Assembly (NCBI GenBank): GCA_947459175.1
Contig: CANHCT010000008.1
Coordinates: 1 to 46,450, forward strand
Length of the DNA stretch: 46,450 nt
Reading direction: 5' to 3'
From: Hymenobacteraceae bacterium
GTDB lineage: Bacteria > Bacteroidota > Bacteroidia > Cytophagales > Flexibacteraceae
Positions 17,796 to 27,820 of the stretch are shown here, in pieces. Made by a program: the position numbers and the translations under genes. Numbering within the stretch: position 1 is the first letter of the stretch; every line of letters begins with the position of its first letter. The notes under the pieces are model-generated. The model was not told the origin of the DNA. It made no database searches and saw only the letters and a program-made list of their open reading frames with translations.

Positions 17796-20700
17796 TTGAA
17801 GCCGGGCCCCTCTGGTATTTTCAAGCGGGAAGGCGTATCTTTACATCCGGAATCCGAAAAACAACTTTTACAATTGTCCCAACAGGAGCCTTTGGTTTCG
17901 CTTCGTCCCCTGAAGCGCCTCATCAGGCTGGCGTTCTGGCTTGCGCTGAGCTTTTTCCTGCTTTTCGGGGTTCTTTCTCTTGCCCTTCGCACGCAGGCAG
18001 TTCAAACCTATGTGGTACAGCAATTAGCCGGTTGGGTTTCCGAAAAATTGGGGTTTCGCTGCACCATTGGAGGCTTTTATCTCGATTGGGTGGATTTTGC
18101 CCGCATCACAAAAGTAAAAATTGAAGACCGGAGCGGAAAACCCCTCATTGAAGTCGGGGTTCTAAAAGTAAACCTCAAGCTGAAGGCCTTGCTCGAAAGG
18201 AACATTCACCTCGATGCCGCCGATGCCTCCAACGGCTTGGTTATGATCCGGGTGGACAGAAAAACCGGAAAAAAAAACATTGTAGAATTTATTGATGCTA
18301 TCCAGGATTTGGTAGATGACGGTGATACCACCCGGTCACCCAATCCTCCCCGGTTTTCCATTGATAAAGTCAATCTGGAGTCTATGGCATTTGCGTACAT
18401 AGACGAAACCGAGTCCTCTCTTCCGGGTCAGTTTGATTATTACCACTTCCGGCTGGCCGGCATTAATGGAAAAGTGCGCAACTTTTGGCAAAGGCGTGAT
18501 ACCATTGGCCTGGATATAGAAAGCCTGACAGCCAAAGATGTGGCAACCGGGTTAAGGGTAAAAAGCCTGAGTTCCGGATTCCGGTACACCAAACATGATA
18601 TGGTTCTGTCAAACCTGAAAGCCAAAATAGGGGAGAGCTTTGTTTCTGATAGTCTGGTATTTAAGTATAAGAGTCCGGATGATTTTTCTGATTTCAATCA
18701 GAAAGTGGAAATGTCTGCCCGCCTGAGCAATTCTGTAATTTCAACCCAGGACCTGTCCTTTTTTGCCCCAAGCCTGAAAGACTGGTTTGAAACCTATGAA
18801 CTCAGCGGAAATTTCAACGGCACGGTGGATGACTTCCGGTTCAATCGCTTTCGGCTTCGTACAGGAAAGAACACTTTTCTGGCCGGCAACCTAAGTATGA
18901 AAGGTCTTCCTGAGGTGGATGAAACCTTTACTGACCTCCGCCTGAAATCTTCATTTGTAAACCCCGAAGACCTTAAATTTTATACCGGTAAGGCTGCCGC
19001 CGATGCACTGAATAATTTTGGAGTAATGGATATAAGCGGTTCATTTACAGGATTTTTCCGGAATTTCGTAACCCGCGGGAATATCAGGACGCATCAGGGT
19101 TTTGTGCAGGCAGACATGCAAATGGAATTGCCCGAAGATTCTCTGCAGCAAGCCCGGTACCGAGGGCATATCAAAACCAGCAATTTTGATTTGGGCAAAC
19201 TCATCGGACAGTCCGCTTATGTTCAGAAAATTGACATAGACGGCAGCTTTGAGGGAGAAGGATTTGACGTAAACAAAGCCAAACTCGACCTTGATGCCAC
19301 CATTCCAAGGATCGGAATTCTGGGCTACAACTATGTAAACCTGAAAACCAAAGGGCATTTTGAAAAAAAGAAATATGCCGGTTCTCTTTCTGTAAGAGAT
19401 CCGCACCTGATTTTTAATGTTACCGGCAAGGTAGACCTAACCAAGCGGCAGGAGATTGTGGATCTGGAAGCTCTGCTGGCCAAAGCCAACTTTTTGCAAC
19501 TCAAGCTCACCCCGTATCCTTTGGATATTTCCTCAGAGGCCGCCATGCATTTCAAAGGATTTGATTTCGACAACTTTCTGGGATCCATATTCTTGAAGAA
19601 TTTGAGGGTCTTGTATAAAGACGAGCGGATGGACCTCAATGAGGTTTCCCTGGAATCCCATGTTGAAAAGGGTGTCAAGAAACTGAATTTCAAATCTCCC
19701 CTCGCCAATGCCAGTCTTGAGGGGAGTTTCCGCTACCGCAAGTTTATTGAAGACAGCCGCGACCTGGTAGATGAGTACATCCGGCTAATCAGGAACAAAA
19801 CCGATTTCAACCGGAATGATTTTATTTCCCAACGGCGCAAGAATGCAGTGGAATATAAAATCAATGCCGACATCGACATCCTGAATCCCAATCCTTTTCT
19901 CGACCTGTTGGACCAGCCCATATCTGTGTCTGAAAATACCCGGATTAATGTTCAGATGCAGTTCGGAAAAACTGAAATGGTGATGATCAACACCCACATC
20001 GACAGCATCCGGATCAAGGACTATGCGCTGTACCAAACCGATATTGATTTGTCTTCGGTGAAAACCCTGGAGCGGGCAGATGTGTTGGCGGAGTTGTATG
20101 TATACTCTCAGCGGCAGGACTGGAATTCGCAAGTGGAAACCGAAGACCTTATGCTGGATGGGGTCTGGGAGGATGGAAAAATCAATTTTAAGTTATTGGC
20201 CGATGAGCAGCAGTCCAGTAACCTGGCAAGGATTTTCGGATCGGTTCATTTTCATCCGCAAACCACTGAAATTCAACTCGAGAACAGCTATTTGTCACTG
20301 GTAGACCGCATCTGGAAAATCAACAATGAAAACAAAATTGAAATTTCGGATACCGGTACTGTGCGGTTTGAAAATGTAGAGTTGGAAAATGAAAATCAGA
20401 ATCTCTCTGTTCGTGGGTTTCTGACCGGCAATCCGGAAGATACCCTGGAAATCAGGGCCTCAAATTTTGAAATCAGCACCCTCAGGCCCCTCACAAAACA
20501 GGATATCCGGGGCTTGGTGGATGCAAGGATTTTTATTACCAACCTCACAGACAGCCCGCTCTATGAAGGATTTCTGGATGTAGACAGCCTGGAGTACAAC
20601 CAGTTTCTCATAGGTGATTTTGCAGGGAAAGCCGATTGGAATCAGAACCAGAAACATCTTGACATAGAAGGAACCCTCAGCCGTGACCAGCAAAAAGTGG

Positions 20701-22451
20701 TCAGTCTGAAGGGCCATTTCGATCCTGGCGAATCGTCGCCCCTGTACCTGAAAGCAGCTGTTTCCCGACTCAACATTCAGTTTCTGAATATTTTTATCGG
20801 AAATTATGTCTCCAATCTCCGTGGTTTTGGAACCGGTGATGTATTGATCAGAGGCAGTTTTTCCAAACCCGTTCTCACCGGAACATTGCAGGTGTCCGAG
20901 GGTCAGGTTAAAATCAATTATCTCAATACAACCTACTTTTTCAATCATCCGGTAACCTTCCTGCCCAACGAGATCCATGCCGACGGCGTGGTATTGCTGG
21001 ATGAAAACGGTCAGGAAGCCAGGCTGGGCAGGGCAGCCCTCAGCCATCAGTTTTTTGATCGGTTTTTTGTAATGCTCGAGGGCAGGTTGCGGCAGTTTAC
21101 AGTTTTCAACCGGGTGCAGAAGCCCGGAGAAATTTATTACGGCACTGCCATGTGCTCAGGCGATTTGTTTATTCAGGGCAGCTTCAACGATATCTCCATC
21201 AAAGCCAATGCCATCACCAACAAGGGTACCCGGATTTTTATTCCGCTCGAAGGTTCCGCCAGCGAGAGCATCCGGGAAGAGTTTATCTCATTTCAAACCA
21301 AAAAAATCAGGGACGAAAGGAGCCGTGTGGATACCGTGGCCAGTGTAAAGCTCTCCGGAATCAAAATGGAATTTAATCTGGAGGTCACCGATGAGGCCTA
21401 CGGTGAAATCATTTTTGATAAAAAGGCGGGAGATATCATCCGGGCAAATGGTTCGGGTAAAATCAAAATGATCATCGATACCAAGGGCGAATTTTCGGTA
21501 ATCGGCCAGTATGTAATCAAGAAGGGAGACTACCACTTTACCACCTACAATCTGGTAAACAAGGATTTTGACATCAAGCCTGGAAGTACCATCACATGGA
21601 ACGGACCTGTTTTGGAAGGCAGCATGGATATTCTGGCTGAATACAACCTCAATGCTTCTCTTGCTCCTTTGGCTGCCAATGACCCCCAGATACAGGAAAG
21701 GCCCGAATCGAAAAGGAGGTATCCTGTGGTGGTGCGCATGCGGCTGACCGAGCAACTGTTGAAGCCCGATATCGGTCTTGACCTTGAAATAAAGGATTAT
21801 CCCCGCAATTCCGATCTCAATTATTATGTGCAGGCCTTTCAGTCGCGGGTTGCCACCGATGAGCAGGAACTCAACCGGCAGGTGTTCAGTCTCATGATTT
21901 TCAGGATGTTTGCTCCGATGGGTGATTTTGTTCAAACCTCCGGCATTTCCTATTCCAGTTTTAGTGATTTGGTTTCCAATCAGTTGAGCTCCTGGCTGAG
22001 CCAGTTTGATGAAAATCTGGAAGTGTCTGTGGATTTGAACGGCCTGAGCGGCAGTGCCTTGAGTAATTTTCAACTTCGCTTTTCCTATACCCTGCTGGAA
22101 GGCCGGCTAAGGCTCACCCGTGACGGAGGTTTTACCAACGCCCAAAACCAGACATCTGCCCTCAGTATTGCCGGTGATTGGTCTCTGGAGTATATGCTCT
22201 CCCGCGATGGAATTTTCCGGGTAAAAATGTTTCACAAAATCAATCAGAACCTGATTCTCTCCGGTCTGAACAACAACAACACCACGCAGGGAGCTTCGTT
22301 GCTTTATACCCAGAGCTTTAACAGGATTAGCGAAATTCTTCCCAAAAGGAGAAAGAAGAAAAACCAGTCTCCGCCCCGTAAAGAGGCACTGCCGCTTTAC
22401 AGGCAGGAAACGGCAAAGGGCGCCGAAATCCGGGACGGGAAACAGCGCTGA
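17796..22451 (+). CDS. TamB-like translocation/assembly module protein
   Basis: A very large envelope protein (1551 residues from the first possible start) of the TamB/DUF490 family, which bridges the periplasm as a long beta-helical groove for lipid transport or outer-membrane assembly. One membrane helix lies near residues 45-64. Long beta-strand repeats follow (GSFEGEGFDV, GSFRYRKF, GSFSKPVLTGTLQVSEGQV), and the DUF490 domain occupies the end (DWSLEYMLSRDGIFRVKMFHK and SGLNNNNTTQGASLLYTQSF, apart). The tail is Lys/Arg-rich. The start is unsettled: no ATG precedes the helix, and TTG codons occur at 17796, 17874 and 17892. The last has an AGGAG three bases upstream. No TamA/BamA-like gene is adjacent. 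Confidence 0.9.
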   Translation: MKPGPSGIFKREGVSLHPESEKQLLQLSQQEPLVSLRPLKRLIRLAFWLALSFFLLFGVLSLALRTQAVQTYVVQQLAGWVSEKLGFRCTIGGFYLDWVDFARITKVKIEDRSGKPLIEVGVLKVNLKLKALLERNIHLDAADASNGLVMIRVDRKTGKKNIVEFIDAIQDLVDDGDTTRSPNPPRFSIDKVNLESMAFAYIDETESSLPGQFDYYHFRLAGINGKVRNFWQRRDTIGLDIESLTAKDVATGLRVKSLSSGFRYTKHDMVLSNLKAKIGESFVSDSLVFKYKSPDDFSDFNQKVEMSARLSNSVISTQDLSFFAPSLKDWFETYELSGNFNGTVDDFRFNRFRLRTGKNTFLAGNLSMKGLPEVDETFTDLRLKSSFVNPEDLKFYTGKAAADALNNFGVMDISGSFTGFFRNFVTRGNIRTHQGFVQADMQMELPEDSLQQARYRGHIKTSNFDLGKLIGQSAYVQKIDIDGSFEGEGFDVNKAKLDLDATIPRIGILGYNYVNLKTKGHFEKKKYAGSLSVRDPHLIFNVTGKVDLTKRQEIVDLEALLAKANFLQLKLTPYPLDISSEAAMHFKGFDFDNFLGSIFLKNLRVLYKDERMDLNEVSLESHVEKGVKKLNFKSPLANASLEGSFRYRKFIEDSRDLVDEYIRLIRNKTDFNRNDFISQRRKNAVEYKINADIDILNPNPFLDLLDQPISVSENTRINVQMQFGKTEMVMINTHIDSIRIKDYALYQTDIDLSSVKTLERADVLAELYVYSQRQDWNSQVETEDLMLDGVWEDGKINFKLLADEQQSSNLARIFGSVHFHPQTTEIQLENSYLSLVDRIWKINNENKIEISDTGTVRFENVELENENQNLSVRGFLTGNPEDTLEIRASNFEISTLRPLTKQDIRGLVDARIFITNLTDSPLYEGFLDVDSLEYNQFLIGDFAGKADWNQNQKHLDIEGTLSRDQQKVVSLKGHFDPGESSPLYLKAAVSRLNIQFLNIFIGNYVSNLRGFGTGDVLIRGSFSKPVLTGTLQVSEGQVKINYLNTTYFFNHPVTFLPNEIHADGVVLLDENGQEARLGRAALSHQFFDRFFVMLEGRLRQFTVFNRVQKPGEIYYGTAMCSGDLFIQGSFNDISIKANAITNKGTRIFIPLEGSASESIREEFISFQTKKIRDERSRVDTVASVKLSGIKMEFNLEVTDEAYGEIIFDKKAGDIIRANGSGKIKMIIDTKGEFSVIGQYVIKKGDYHFTTYNLVNKDFDIKPGSTITWNGPVLEGSMDILAEYNLNASLAPLAANDPQIQERPESKRRYPVVVRMRLTEQLLKPDIGLDLEIKDYPRNSDLNYYVQAFQSRVATDEQELNRQVFSLMIFRMFAPMGDFVQTSGISYSSFSDLVSNQLSSWLSQFDENLEVSVDLNGLSGSALSNFQLRFSYTLLEGRLRLTRDGGFTNAQNQTSALSIAGDWSLEYMLSRDGIFRVKMFHKINQNLILSGLNNNNTTQGASLLYTQSFNRISEILPKRRKKKNQSPPRKEALPLYRQETAKGAEIRDGKQR

Positions 22452-22528
22452 GGACTGAATGGCTGATTTCTTGCTGAAAGTGAGGATTCTGCCTATACCG
22501 ATTCGAAAAAATATTTGCGCAAAAGGGC

Positions 22529-22558
22529 AAAAAAAATCCCCCTGCAAGCAGGGGGATT
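22529..22558 (-). terminator. Rho-independent terminator of the rplU-rpmA operon
   Basis: On the minus strand, AATCCCCC-type arms (22535-22544 with 22549-22558) form a 9-10 bp stem with a CAAG-type loop, followed by eight T (22536-22529 read on the minus strand). It stands 39 bp past the rpmA stop. The plus strand has no T-run after the stem, so it acts mainly on the ribosomal-protein transcript. Confidence 0.85.
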
Positions 22559-22596
22559 AAATGAGTTGCTGAGAATTGCCGGTATTCTGACGAAAC

Positions 22597-22851
22597 TTAT
22601 GCAGGCAGTACGCTTACATAGCTTTTGCCTTCCGCCTTTTTCTTGAATGTAACGATGCCATCGGCGAGGGCAAAGAGGGTGTGGTCTTTCCCAACTCCGA
22701 CATTTGCACCGGCATGATGGCGGGTTCCGCGCTGGCGAACCAGAATGTTACCGGCTTTGGCTGTCTGACCTCCGAATAATTTTACTCCAAGTCTTTTGCT
22801 GTGGGATTCACGGCCGTTTTTCGAACTACCTACCCCTTTTTTGTGTGCCAT
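22597..22851 (-). CDS. rpmA: 50S ribosomal protein L27
   Basis: Large-subunit ribosomal protein of 84 residues near the peptidyl-transferase centre. The start [16 protein letters not shown] and the following GVKLFGGQ and [15 protein letters not shown] are the L27 signature. It begins with AHKKG directly after Met and lacks the cleaved N-terminal extension seen in Firmicutes. It follows rplU by 3 bp and is closed by a strong terminator, so the two genes form a simple operon. Confidence 0.98.
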   Translation of the reverse strand: MAHKKGVGSSKNGRESHSKRLGVKLFGGQTAKAGNILVRQRGTRHHAGANVGVGKDHTLFALADGIVTFKKKAEGKSYVSVLPA

Positions 22852-22854
22852 CTT

Positions 22855-23166
22855 TTATGCTTTGATTTTTTCTATGGATACCAATGACAATTGCTGACGA
22901 TGACCGTTCATTTTGCGGTAGCCTTTTCTTCTCTTTTTCTTGAAAACCAATATTTTATCTCCTTTGCCATGGCTCAGGACTTTGGCTTCTACAGAAGAGC
23001 CGGCAACATGGGGCGTGCCCACTTTTACAGATCCGTTGTCTGATACAAAAAGAACCTGGCCAATATCGAAAGAGGAACCTTCCTCGTGAGCCAAACGGTC
23101 TACCTGGATGGTTTTTCCTTCCTCCACCACATACTGTTTTCCGGAAACGTCTACAATTGCGTACAT
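22855..23166 (-). CDS. rplU: 50S ribosomal protein L21
   Basis: Large-subunit ribosomal protein of 103 residues that binds 23S rRNA. The sequence opens MYAIVDVSGKQYVVEEG, and the C-terminal part has the L21 signature KILVFKKKRRKGYRKMNGHRQ (basic patch). It is first in the rplU-rpmA operon and is preceded at 23187-23217 by a near-perfect Bacteroidota promoter, leaving a leader of only about 15-20 bases. Confidence 0.98.
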   Translation of the reverse strand: MYAIVDVSGKQYVVEEGKTIQVDRLAHEEGSSFDIGQVLFVSDNGSVKVGTPHVAGSSVEAKVLSHGKGDKILVFKKKRRKGYRKMNGHRQQLSLVSIEKIKA

Positions 23167-23186
23167 ACTTTTTTCAAAAAGGACCG

Positions 23187-23217
23187 CAAAAGTAAAACAA
23201 ACAATTTGCTAAACAAA
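23187..23217 (-). promoter_or_regulatory. Bacteroidota-type promoter of rplU-rpmA
   Basis: Read on the minus strand, TTTG (23217-23214) is followed after 19 bases by TACTTTTG (23194-23187). This matches the Bacteroidota primary-sigma consensus TTTG-N17-23-TAnnTTTG. The -7 box ends 20 bases before the rplU ATG, so the leader is short. This is the best promoter match I found in the window. Confidence 0.75.
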
Positions 23218-23220
23218 ATA

Positions 23221-26124
23221 TTATCCGATTCCTGTCATGAGAATTTCCTGCAGCACCTCCAGACTCAAAGGCTGGTTTTCCATTTCTGCTTCGTCAAACA
23301 AATGATTTGCAATGGTTTGCTTTCTTTCCTGCAGCATCAGTATTTTTTCCTCCACGGTATTGGAGGTTATAAATTTATAGATGGTCACCGGATTTTTCTG
23401 CCCAATGCGGTACACCCTGTCCATAGCCTGATTTTCTACAGAGGGATTCCACCAGGGGTCCAGGAGAAATACATAGCTCGCTTCAGTGAGGTTCAGTCCT
23501 GTTCCGCCTGCTTTCAGGGAAATGAGAAATACATTGCGGTGCTCCTCCCGGCAAAATTGCTCTACCTCTTTTTTTCGGTCTTTGGTTTGGCCTGATAAAA
23601 AACTGTAGGCGATTTTTTGCTCGTCCAAATAATCTGAAAATAGCTGTAAATGTTTTACAAAGCTACTAAAAACCAATACCTTATGTCCTTCTTCCAGTAC
23701 TTCCACCAACTTTTCGGTTACCACGGCAAATTTTCCGGAAGGCGTTTCCGGTCGGTAGCCCACAAGGGCCGGATGGTTGGCCAGCAGCCTCAGCCGGGTC
23801 AGGGCTTTCAGAATTTGCACACTCCTGCTCCTGATATTAATCGGAGTGGTATCCTGAAGTTTACTTGCTATCATCTGATTTTCAGTCAGATATTCTTTTT
23901 CTTGCTCCTCTTCCATGCCGCAGTGCACCACCGTAATGGTTTTTTCGGGCAACTCGCTTAGTACATTTTCCTTGGTCCGGCGCAATAGAAAAGGCCGCAC
24001 CAATTTTTGCATCAGGCTCAGGTTTTGTTGAAAAACATGTTGGTTCTCAATTTTTTGCACGCTTCCCGGCTTGATTTTTTTGCTCAGCAATCCCGGATTA
24101 CACAGCTCAGACAGCGACCAAAGGTCGGCCGGTGAATTTTGCATCGGGGTACCGGTGAGGAGGTACAGGCTATCGGTATTTATTTTTTCAATGGCCTTGT
24201 AGGTTACCGCAGACGGATTTTTGAGGTAGTGGGCCTCATCGGCAATCATCGTGCAGAACGATAGCTTTTCAAAAATCGGTAAATCCCGCACCAGGGTCTG
24301 GTAGGAAACCAGAACAATATTGAAATAGTCCATCATATGCCCCATGGCCTTGCTTCTGCCCGGCCCGGCATGCACAAGGATTCTGAATTCTTTCGAAAAT
24401 CGCTTCAGTTCATATTCCCAATTGAAAATCAGGGTGCTGGGCATCACCACCAGCACAGGTTTCTTTTCTGTGTTTTTGCGAATCAGGTAAAGCAGAAATG
24501 CCAAAGTCTGAAAGGTTTTCCCCAATCCCATATCATCGGCTAGTATTCCGCCTAATCCGTTGTCATTCAGGCTGATAAGCCAGTCTACGCCAACTTGCTG
24601 ATAGTCGCGGAGGGTAAAATTGGGGCAAAAGGCTGCGGCATTTTCTGAAGGGAGTTCCGCTTTGCTGCTTTGGAGCAGGGTTGTCACTTTTTCCCAGTGA
24701 CCGGCAAAGGCGCTGGCTTTTTCCAGTTTTATGGCACTCACGGTTTTTCTGGGAATCGAAATCTCATTTTTCTGACTGGAAAGCAGAAAAATCTGTGTCA
24801 GAAAATTCTGGTCTTCTTCTCCGATGATCCAGAATTTACCGTCTTTTTTCAGCCATCCGTTTTGAATTTCAAAATCATTCCGGAGTTCCTGAAAATCCAT
24901 GTTTTGACCGTCCCAATCAATACTTCCTTCAATCTGAAAATAGTCGATTTTTTCCAAAACCCTGAAATTCAGTCTGGAGGGCTTGAGGTGGATTTGCGTA
25001 AATTCAGGAGAGAAACGAAATCGGAACCGCTCATCGTTCAGGTTGAGAAGGGGAACAATCTTGTCCCGCAAATGAAGAAAACTGACCTGTATCTCATTTC
25101 CGGAAAAAGAAACTGACCATTGGGTCTCCAAAAAGTTTTTCAGCCGGTATTCCAATTCCTTATCCCGGATGTGCCTCTGAATGAGGGGAACTTTTTCATC
25201 AGAGAAAGAGAAATGCGACTGAACTTTTTCATCCGCCGGGGTCCAGTTTCCGTATTGGAAGCTAAGCTTGATATTCAGACGGGGCGGCAGTTTCAGATTG
25301 GCTTTTTCCTTTTTTTGGAACAAGGCCAGCTGCTCCCCTTCAAAAGTAAAATGAAAGTACACGTCGGCACGGGTAAAGGGAACCTCCTCTGAAATCACGC
25401 TTCCTTCTGCTTCTCCCATACCGCTTTTGAGGTCCGGCAGCAAAACCTTCTCCGCATATTCGCTGAAATACTTGCGCTGAATTTCTACTGCCGACTTTGT
25501 GGCAAAGGGTTTAAAGCGATTGGGCCTCAGTGCTTTCGGAAGTTTTACCAGATTTTGACCTACCAGAATCACCGCTGTATTTTCATCCAAAACCGTAATC
25601 GGCAGGCCGTTCAGAGCATCGTCCGAAAACCGGGGCCGCAGTTCCAGACTGTCCTCATGGAACCGGTAGTGCATTTTTACCTTCACCTCCGGGCGGTACC
25701 GGATTTTTGTTGTGGCCGGATAGCCGTCTTTGGAGATTTCAAAGATCAGCTCGCTTCCATTCAAATCATTGAAAAACAGGCTTTTGAATTCTGATATTTT
25801 TCTTTTCAGGTGTTCAAAAAGGCTTTTATTTTTGATGTCAGTTGCCTTCGAAATTTTCAGCAGTGCAGATTCAAATTGTTTGGGCTCGGCATTGATCCAT
25901 GCGGCCTGCCTGGAATTGTTGAAATTTTCCAGATGCCCGATCAACTTCCTGTCGTGTTCATGCAGGCCGGGATAATATTCGGCTGCATTGGCCAGGGATA
26001 CCTTTTGATAGGTGAGGGATAGGCTGCCGTTTTCAAGTAGTTTCACTACATACGGCTCTGCAAGAATTCCCAGAATGGGATGCGAATAAAGAGAAAAGAC
26101 CAGTTGATATTTTGATGACGACAT
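23221..26124 (-). CDS. SNF2-family DEAD/DEAH-box helicase
   Basis: SWI2/SNF2-type ATPase of 967 residues, thought to move along or remodel DNA-protein complexes. The C-terminal half carries the motor: Walker A ILADDMGLGKT (near residue 529), motif Ia LVVMPSTLIFNWE, Walker B MIADEAHYLKNP (near 627), motif III LLTGTPMQN, motif V LKAGGTGLNLTEA and motif VI QAMDRVYRIGQ. The N-terminal 450 residues are a bacterial SNF2-associated region without a nuclease signature. The ATG at 26124 is chosen over a TTG at 26142 because a TAnnTTTG box at 26147-26154 would place the transcript start near 26140. The cellular role is not evident. Confidence 0.93.
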   Translation of the reverse strand: MSSSKYQLVFSLYSHPILGILAEPYVVKLLENGSLSLTYQKVSLANAAEYYPGLHEHDRKLIGHLENFNNSRQAAWINAEPKQFESALLKISKATDIKNKSLFEHLKRKISEFKSLFFNDLNGSELIFEISKDGYPATTKIRYRPEVKVKMHYRFHEDSLELRPRFSDDALNGLPITVLDENTAVILVGQNLVKLPKALRPNRFKPFATKSAVEIQRKYFSEYAEKVLLPDLKSGMGEAEGSVISEEVPFTRADVYFHFTFEGEQLALFQKKEKANLKLPPRLNIKLSFQYGNWTPADEKVQSHFSFSDEKVPLIQRHIRDKELEYRLKNFLETQWSVSFSGNEIQVSFLHLRDKIVPLLNLNDERFRFRFSPEFTQIHLKPSRLNFRVLEKIDYFQIEGSIDWDGQNMDFQELRNDFEIQNGWLKKDGKFWIIGEEDQNFLTQIFLLSSQKNEISIPRKTVSAIKLEKASAFAGHWEKVTTLLQSSKAELPSENAAAFCPNFTLRDYQQVGVDWLISLNDNGLGGILADDMGLGKTFQTLAFLLYLIRKNTEKKPVLVVMPSTLIFNWEYELKRFSKEFRILVHAGPGRSKAMGHMMDYFNIVLVSYQTLVRDLPIFEKLSFCTMIADEAHYLKNPSAVTYKAIEKINTDSLYLLTGTPMQNSPADLWSLSELCNPGLLSKKIKPGSVQKIENQHVFQQNLSLMQKLVRPFLLRRTKENVLSELPEKTITVVHCGMEEEQEKEYLTENQMIASKLQDTTPINIRSRSVQILKALTRLRLLANHPALVGYRPETPSGKFAVVTEKLVEVLEEGHKVLVFSSFVKHLQLFSDYLDEQKIAYSFLSGQTKDRKKEVEQFCREEHRNVFLISLKAGGTGLNLTEASYVFLLDPWWNPSVENQAMDRVYRIGQKNPVTIYKFITSNTVEEKILMLQERKQTIANHLFDEAEMENQPLSLEVLQEILMTGIG

Positions 26125-26146
26125 CCCCTTAGGTAAAGGCAAGCTT

Positions 26147-26154
26147 CAAAGGTA
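26147..26154 (-). promoter_or_regulatory. Possible -7 box of the SNF2 helicase gene
   Basis: The minus strand reads TACCTTTG, an exact TAnnTTTG match, 22 bases before the helicase ATG, the same geometry as the rplU promoter. No TTTG or TTG element stands 17-23 bases upstream, so this is only a candidate. Confidence 0.35.
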
Positions 26155-26255
26155 GGATTTTAGGTTTGTCCGGTAAAATCTTCGGGGCCGAAAAAGTGAA
26201 TTCCTTTGTTTTTTTTGGACAGGGCCGGAACCGGAAAAACAACAATTTCCGGTCT

Positions 26256-27026
26256 TTAGTCTTGCTGAGAATCCGGAAGGGCAGGGGAGGGGCCTTCAAA
26301 AGGAAGGCTTTGGCCGGATTGTTCCATCATTTTCCGGGCCATTCTTTCTTTCCAGAAATCCAGAAATTCGGGCATGGTCAGGGCATCTTGTACTGAAAAT
26401 TTTCCGATTTTGGTTCTGCGCAGCGAAGCCAGAAAAGCACCCGAATCCAATGCTTTTCCGAAGTCATAGGCAAGGCTCCGGATGTAGGTGCCCTTGCTCA
26501 CACACACATTGAAAGCGGCTTTTCTGTCCTCAAATCCTGTAATCTGAAAAGACTTGATTTCTACCGGTCTGGGTGCAAGCCGGGCCGGATCTTTTCCTTT
26601 TCTGGCGAGTTCATACAATTTTTTTCCTTCCACTTTTATGGCCGAGTACATGGGTGGAATCTGCCATTGTTCTCCGATAAACCGGGCAGCAGTTTCCTCA
26701 AGCATGGCGGCGGTAATGTGTTCGTAGGGAAACCCGGCATTGATTTCGGTTTCGGCATCATAACTGGCTGTGGTGGCCCCCAGAAAAAATTCGCCGGTGT
26801 ATTCTTTTTCCAGGCCCATAAAGTCTTCAATTCTTTTGGTATTTTTTCCCGTACACACAATCACCAAACCGGTAGCCAGGGGGTCGAGGGTGCCGGCATG
26901 TCCCACTTTTTTTTCCTTTATGGTTCTTCTGATTTTGTTTACCACATCAAAGGATGTCCAATGGGCTGGTTTGTCTATCAGAAAGACAAAGCCGGATTCG
27001 GATTCCTGAATTCCCGGATGCTGCAT
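26256..27026 (-). CDS. truB: tRNA pseudouridine(55) synthase
   Basis: TruB converts uridine 55 in the T-loop of tRNA to pseudouridine. The 256-residue protein shows FLIDKPAHWTSFDVVNKIRR and the catalytic motif GHAGTLDPLATG with Asp48, then YTGEFFLGATTASYDAE and the conserved KGTYIRSLAYDFG. The start ATG at 27026 overlaps the uppP stop in a TGATG arrangement, so translation is coupled. The short C-terminus lacks a PUA domain, as is common outside gamma-proteobacteria. Confidence 0.97.
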   Translation of the reverse strand: MQHPGIQESESGFVFLIDKPAHWTSFDVVNKIRRTIKEKKVGHAGTLDPLATGLVIVCTGKNTKRIEDFMGLEKEYTGEFFLGATTASYDAETEINAGFPYEHITAAMLEETAARFIGEQWQIPPMYSAIKVEGKKLYELARKGKDPARLAPRPVEIKSFQITGFEDRKAAFNVCVSKGTYIRSLAYDFGKALDSGAFLASLRRTKIGKFSVQDALTMPEFLDFWKERMARKMMEQSGQSLPFEGPSPALPDSQQD

Positions 27027-27820
27027 CAATCCACAATTTGAAGGGGTACACCCATTTGCAGCAAAACAATCAGGGTAAGCCCCAAAGCAATCCGGTAATA
27101 GCCGAAAATCCTGAAGCCGTTTTTATTAAGGAAATTCACAAATCCTGCCATGGCAAAATAGGCCACTACAAAGGCAATGCCATTGCCCAGAAGCAAAAGC
27201 CAGATTTTATCAGCAGATTCGACCAGCAAGGCTTTTTCGTCCCACATCGATTTGCAGGTGGCGGCAAACATGGTGGGCACAGCGAGGAAAAAGGAAAATT
27301 CTGCGGCGGTTTTTCGGGTCAGTTTTTGAGTGAGTCCGCCGATGATGGTGGCAGCCGACCGGCTTACACCTGGCACCATAGATATGGATTGAATCAGGCC
27401 AATCCAAAAGGCTGTTTTGTAATCTACCTCCGTTTTGTCGTCTTTTTCATCGCTCGAAAAAAGGCGGTCAATAAAAATCAGAACTATTCCGCCAAGTAAG
27501 AGGGAAATGGCTACAACTTCCACATTTTCAAGGAGATGGTCAATTCTTTTTTTCAATAACAGACCGAGAATTCCGGTTGGTATGAAACCCGCAATCAATA
27601 CGGCATAAAATTTCAGATTTTTAAAAAATCGCCTGAAATACAGGACAACCACTGCCAGAATGGCCCCGAATTGAATGCTTACTTCAAAAAGCTTCACAAA
27701 GGGATCTTTTTCTATCCCCATCAGGGTGGAGGCAATGATCATGTGTCCGGTGGACGATATGGGCAGAAACTCTGTAATGCCCTCCACTATAGCGAGGATG
27801 ATGACTTCTAATATGGTCAT
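27026..27820 (-). CDS. uppP: Undecaprenyl-diphosphatase (UppP/BacA)
   Basis: Inner-membrane phosphatase of 264 residues that recycles undecaprenyl pyrophosphate for cell-wall and polysaccharide synthesis; the family can confer bacitracin resistance. The first active-site segment [15 protein letters not shown] and the second, [12 protein letters not shown], are both intact, with about eight membrane helices. The ATG at 27820 ([14 protein letters not shown]) matches the usual family start; an upstream in-frame codon at 27847 adds nine residues. It is co-directional and overlapping with truB, and divergent from smpB. Confidence 0.96.
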   Translation of the reverse strand: MTILEVIILAIVEGITEFLPISSTGHMIIASTLMGIEKDPFVKLFEVSIQFGAILAVVVLYFRRFFKNLKFYAVLIAGFIPTGILGLLLKKRIDHLLENVEVVAISLLLGGIVLIFIDRLFSSDEKDDKTEVDYKTAFWIGLIQSISMVPGVSRSAATIIGGLTQKLTRKTAAEFSFFLAVPTMFAATCKSMWDEKALLVESADKIWLLLLGNGIAFVVAYFAMAGFVNFLNKNGFRIFGYYRIALGLTLIVLLQMGVPLQIVD

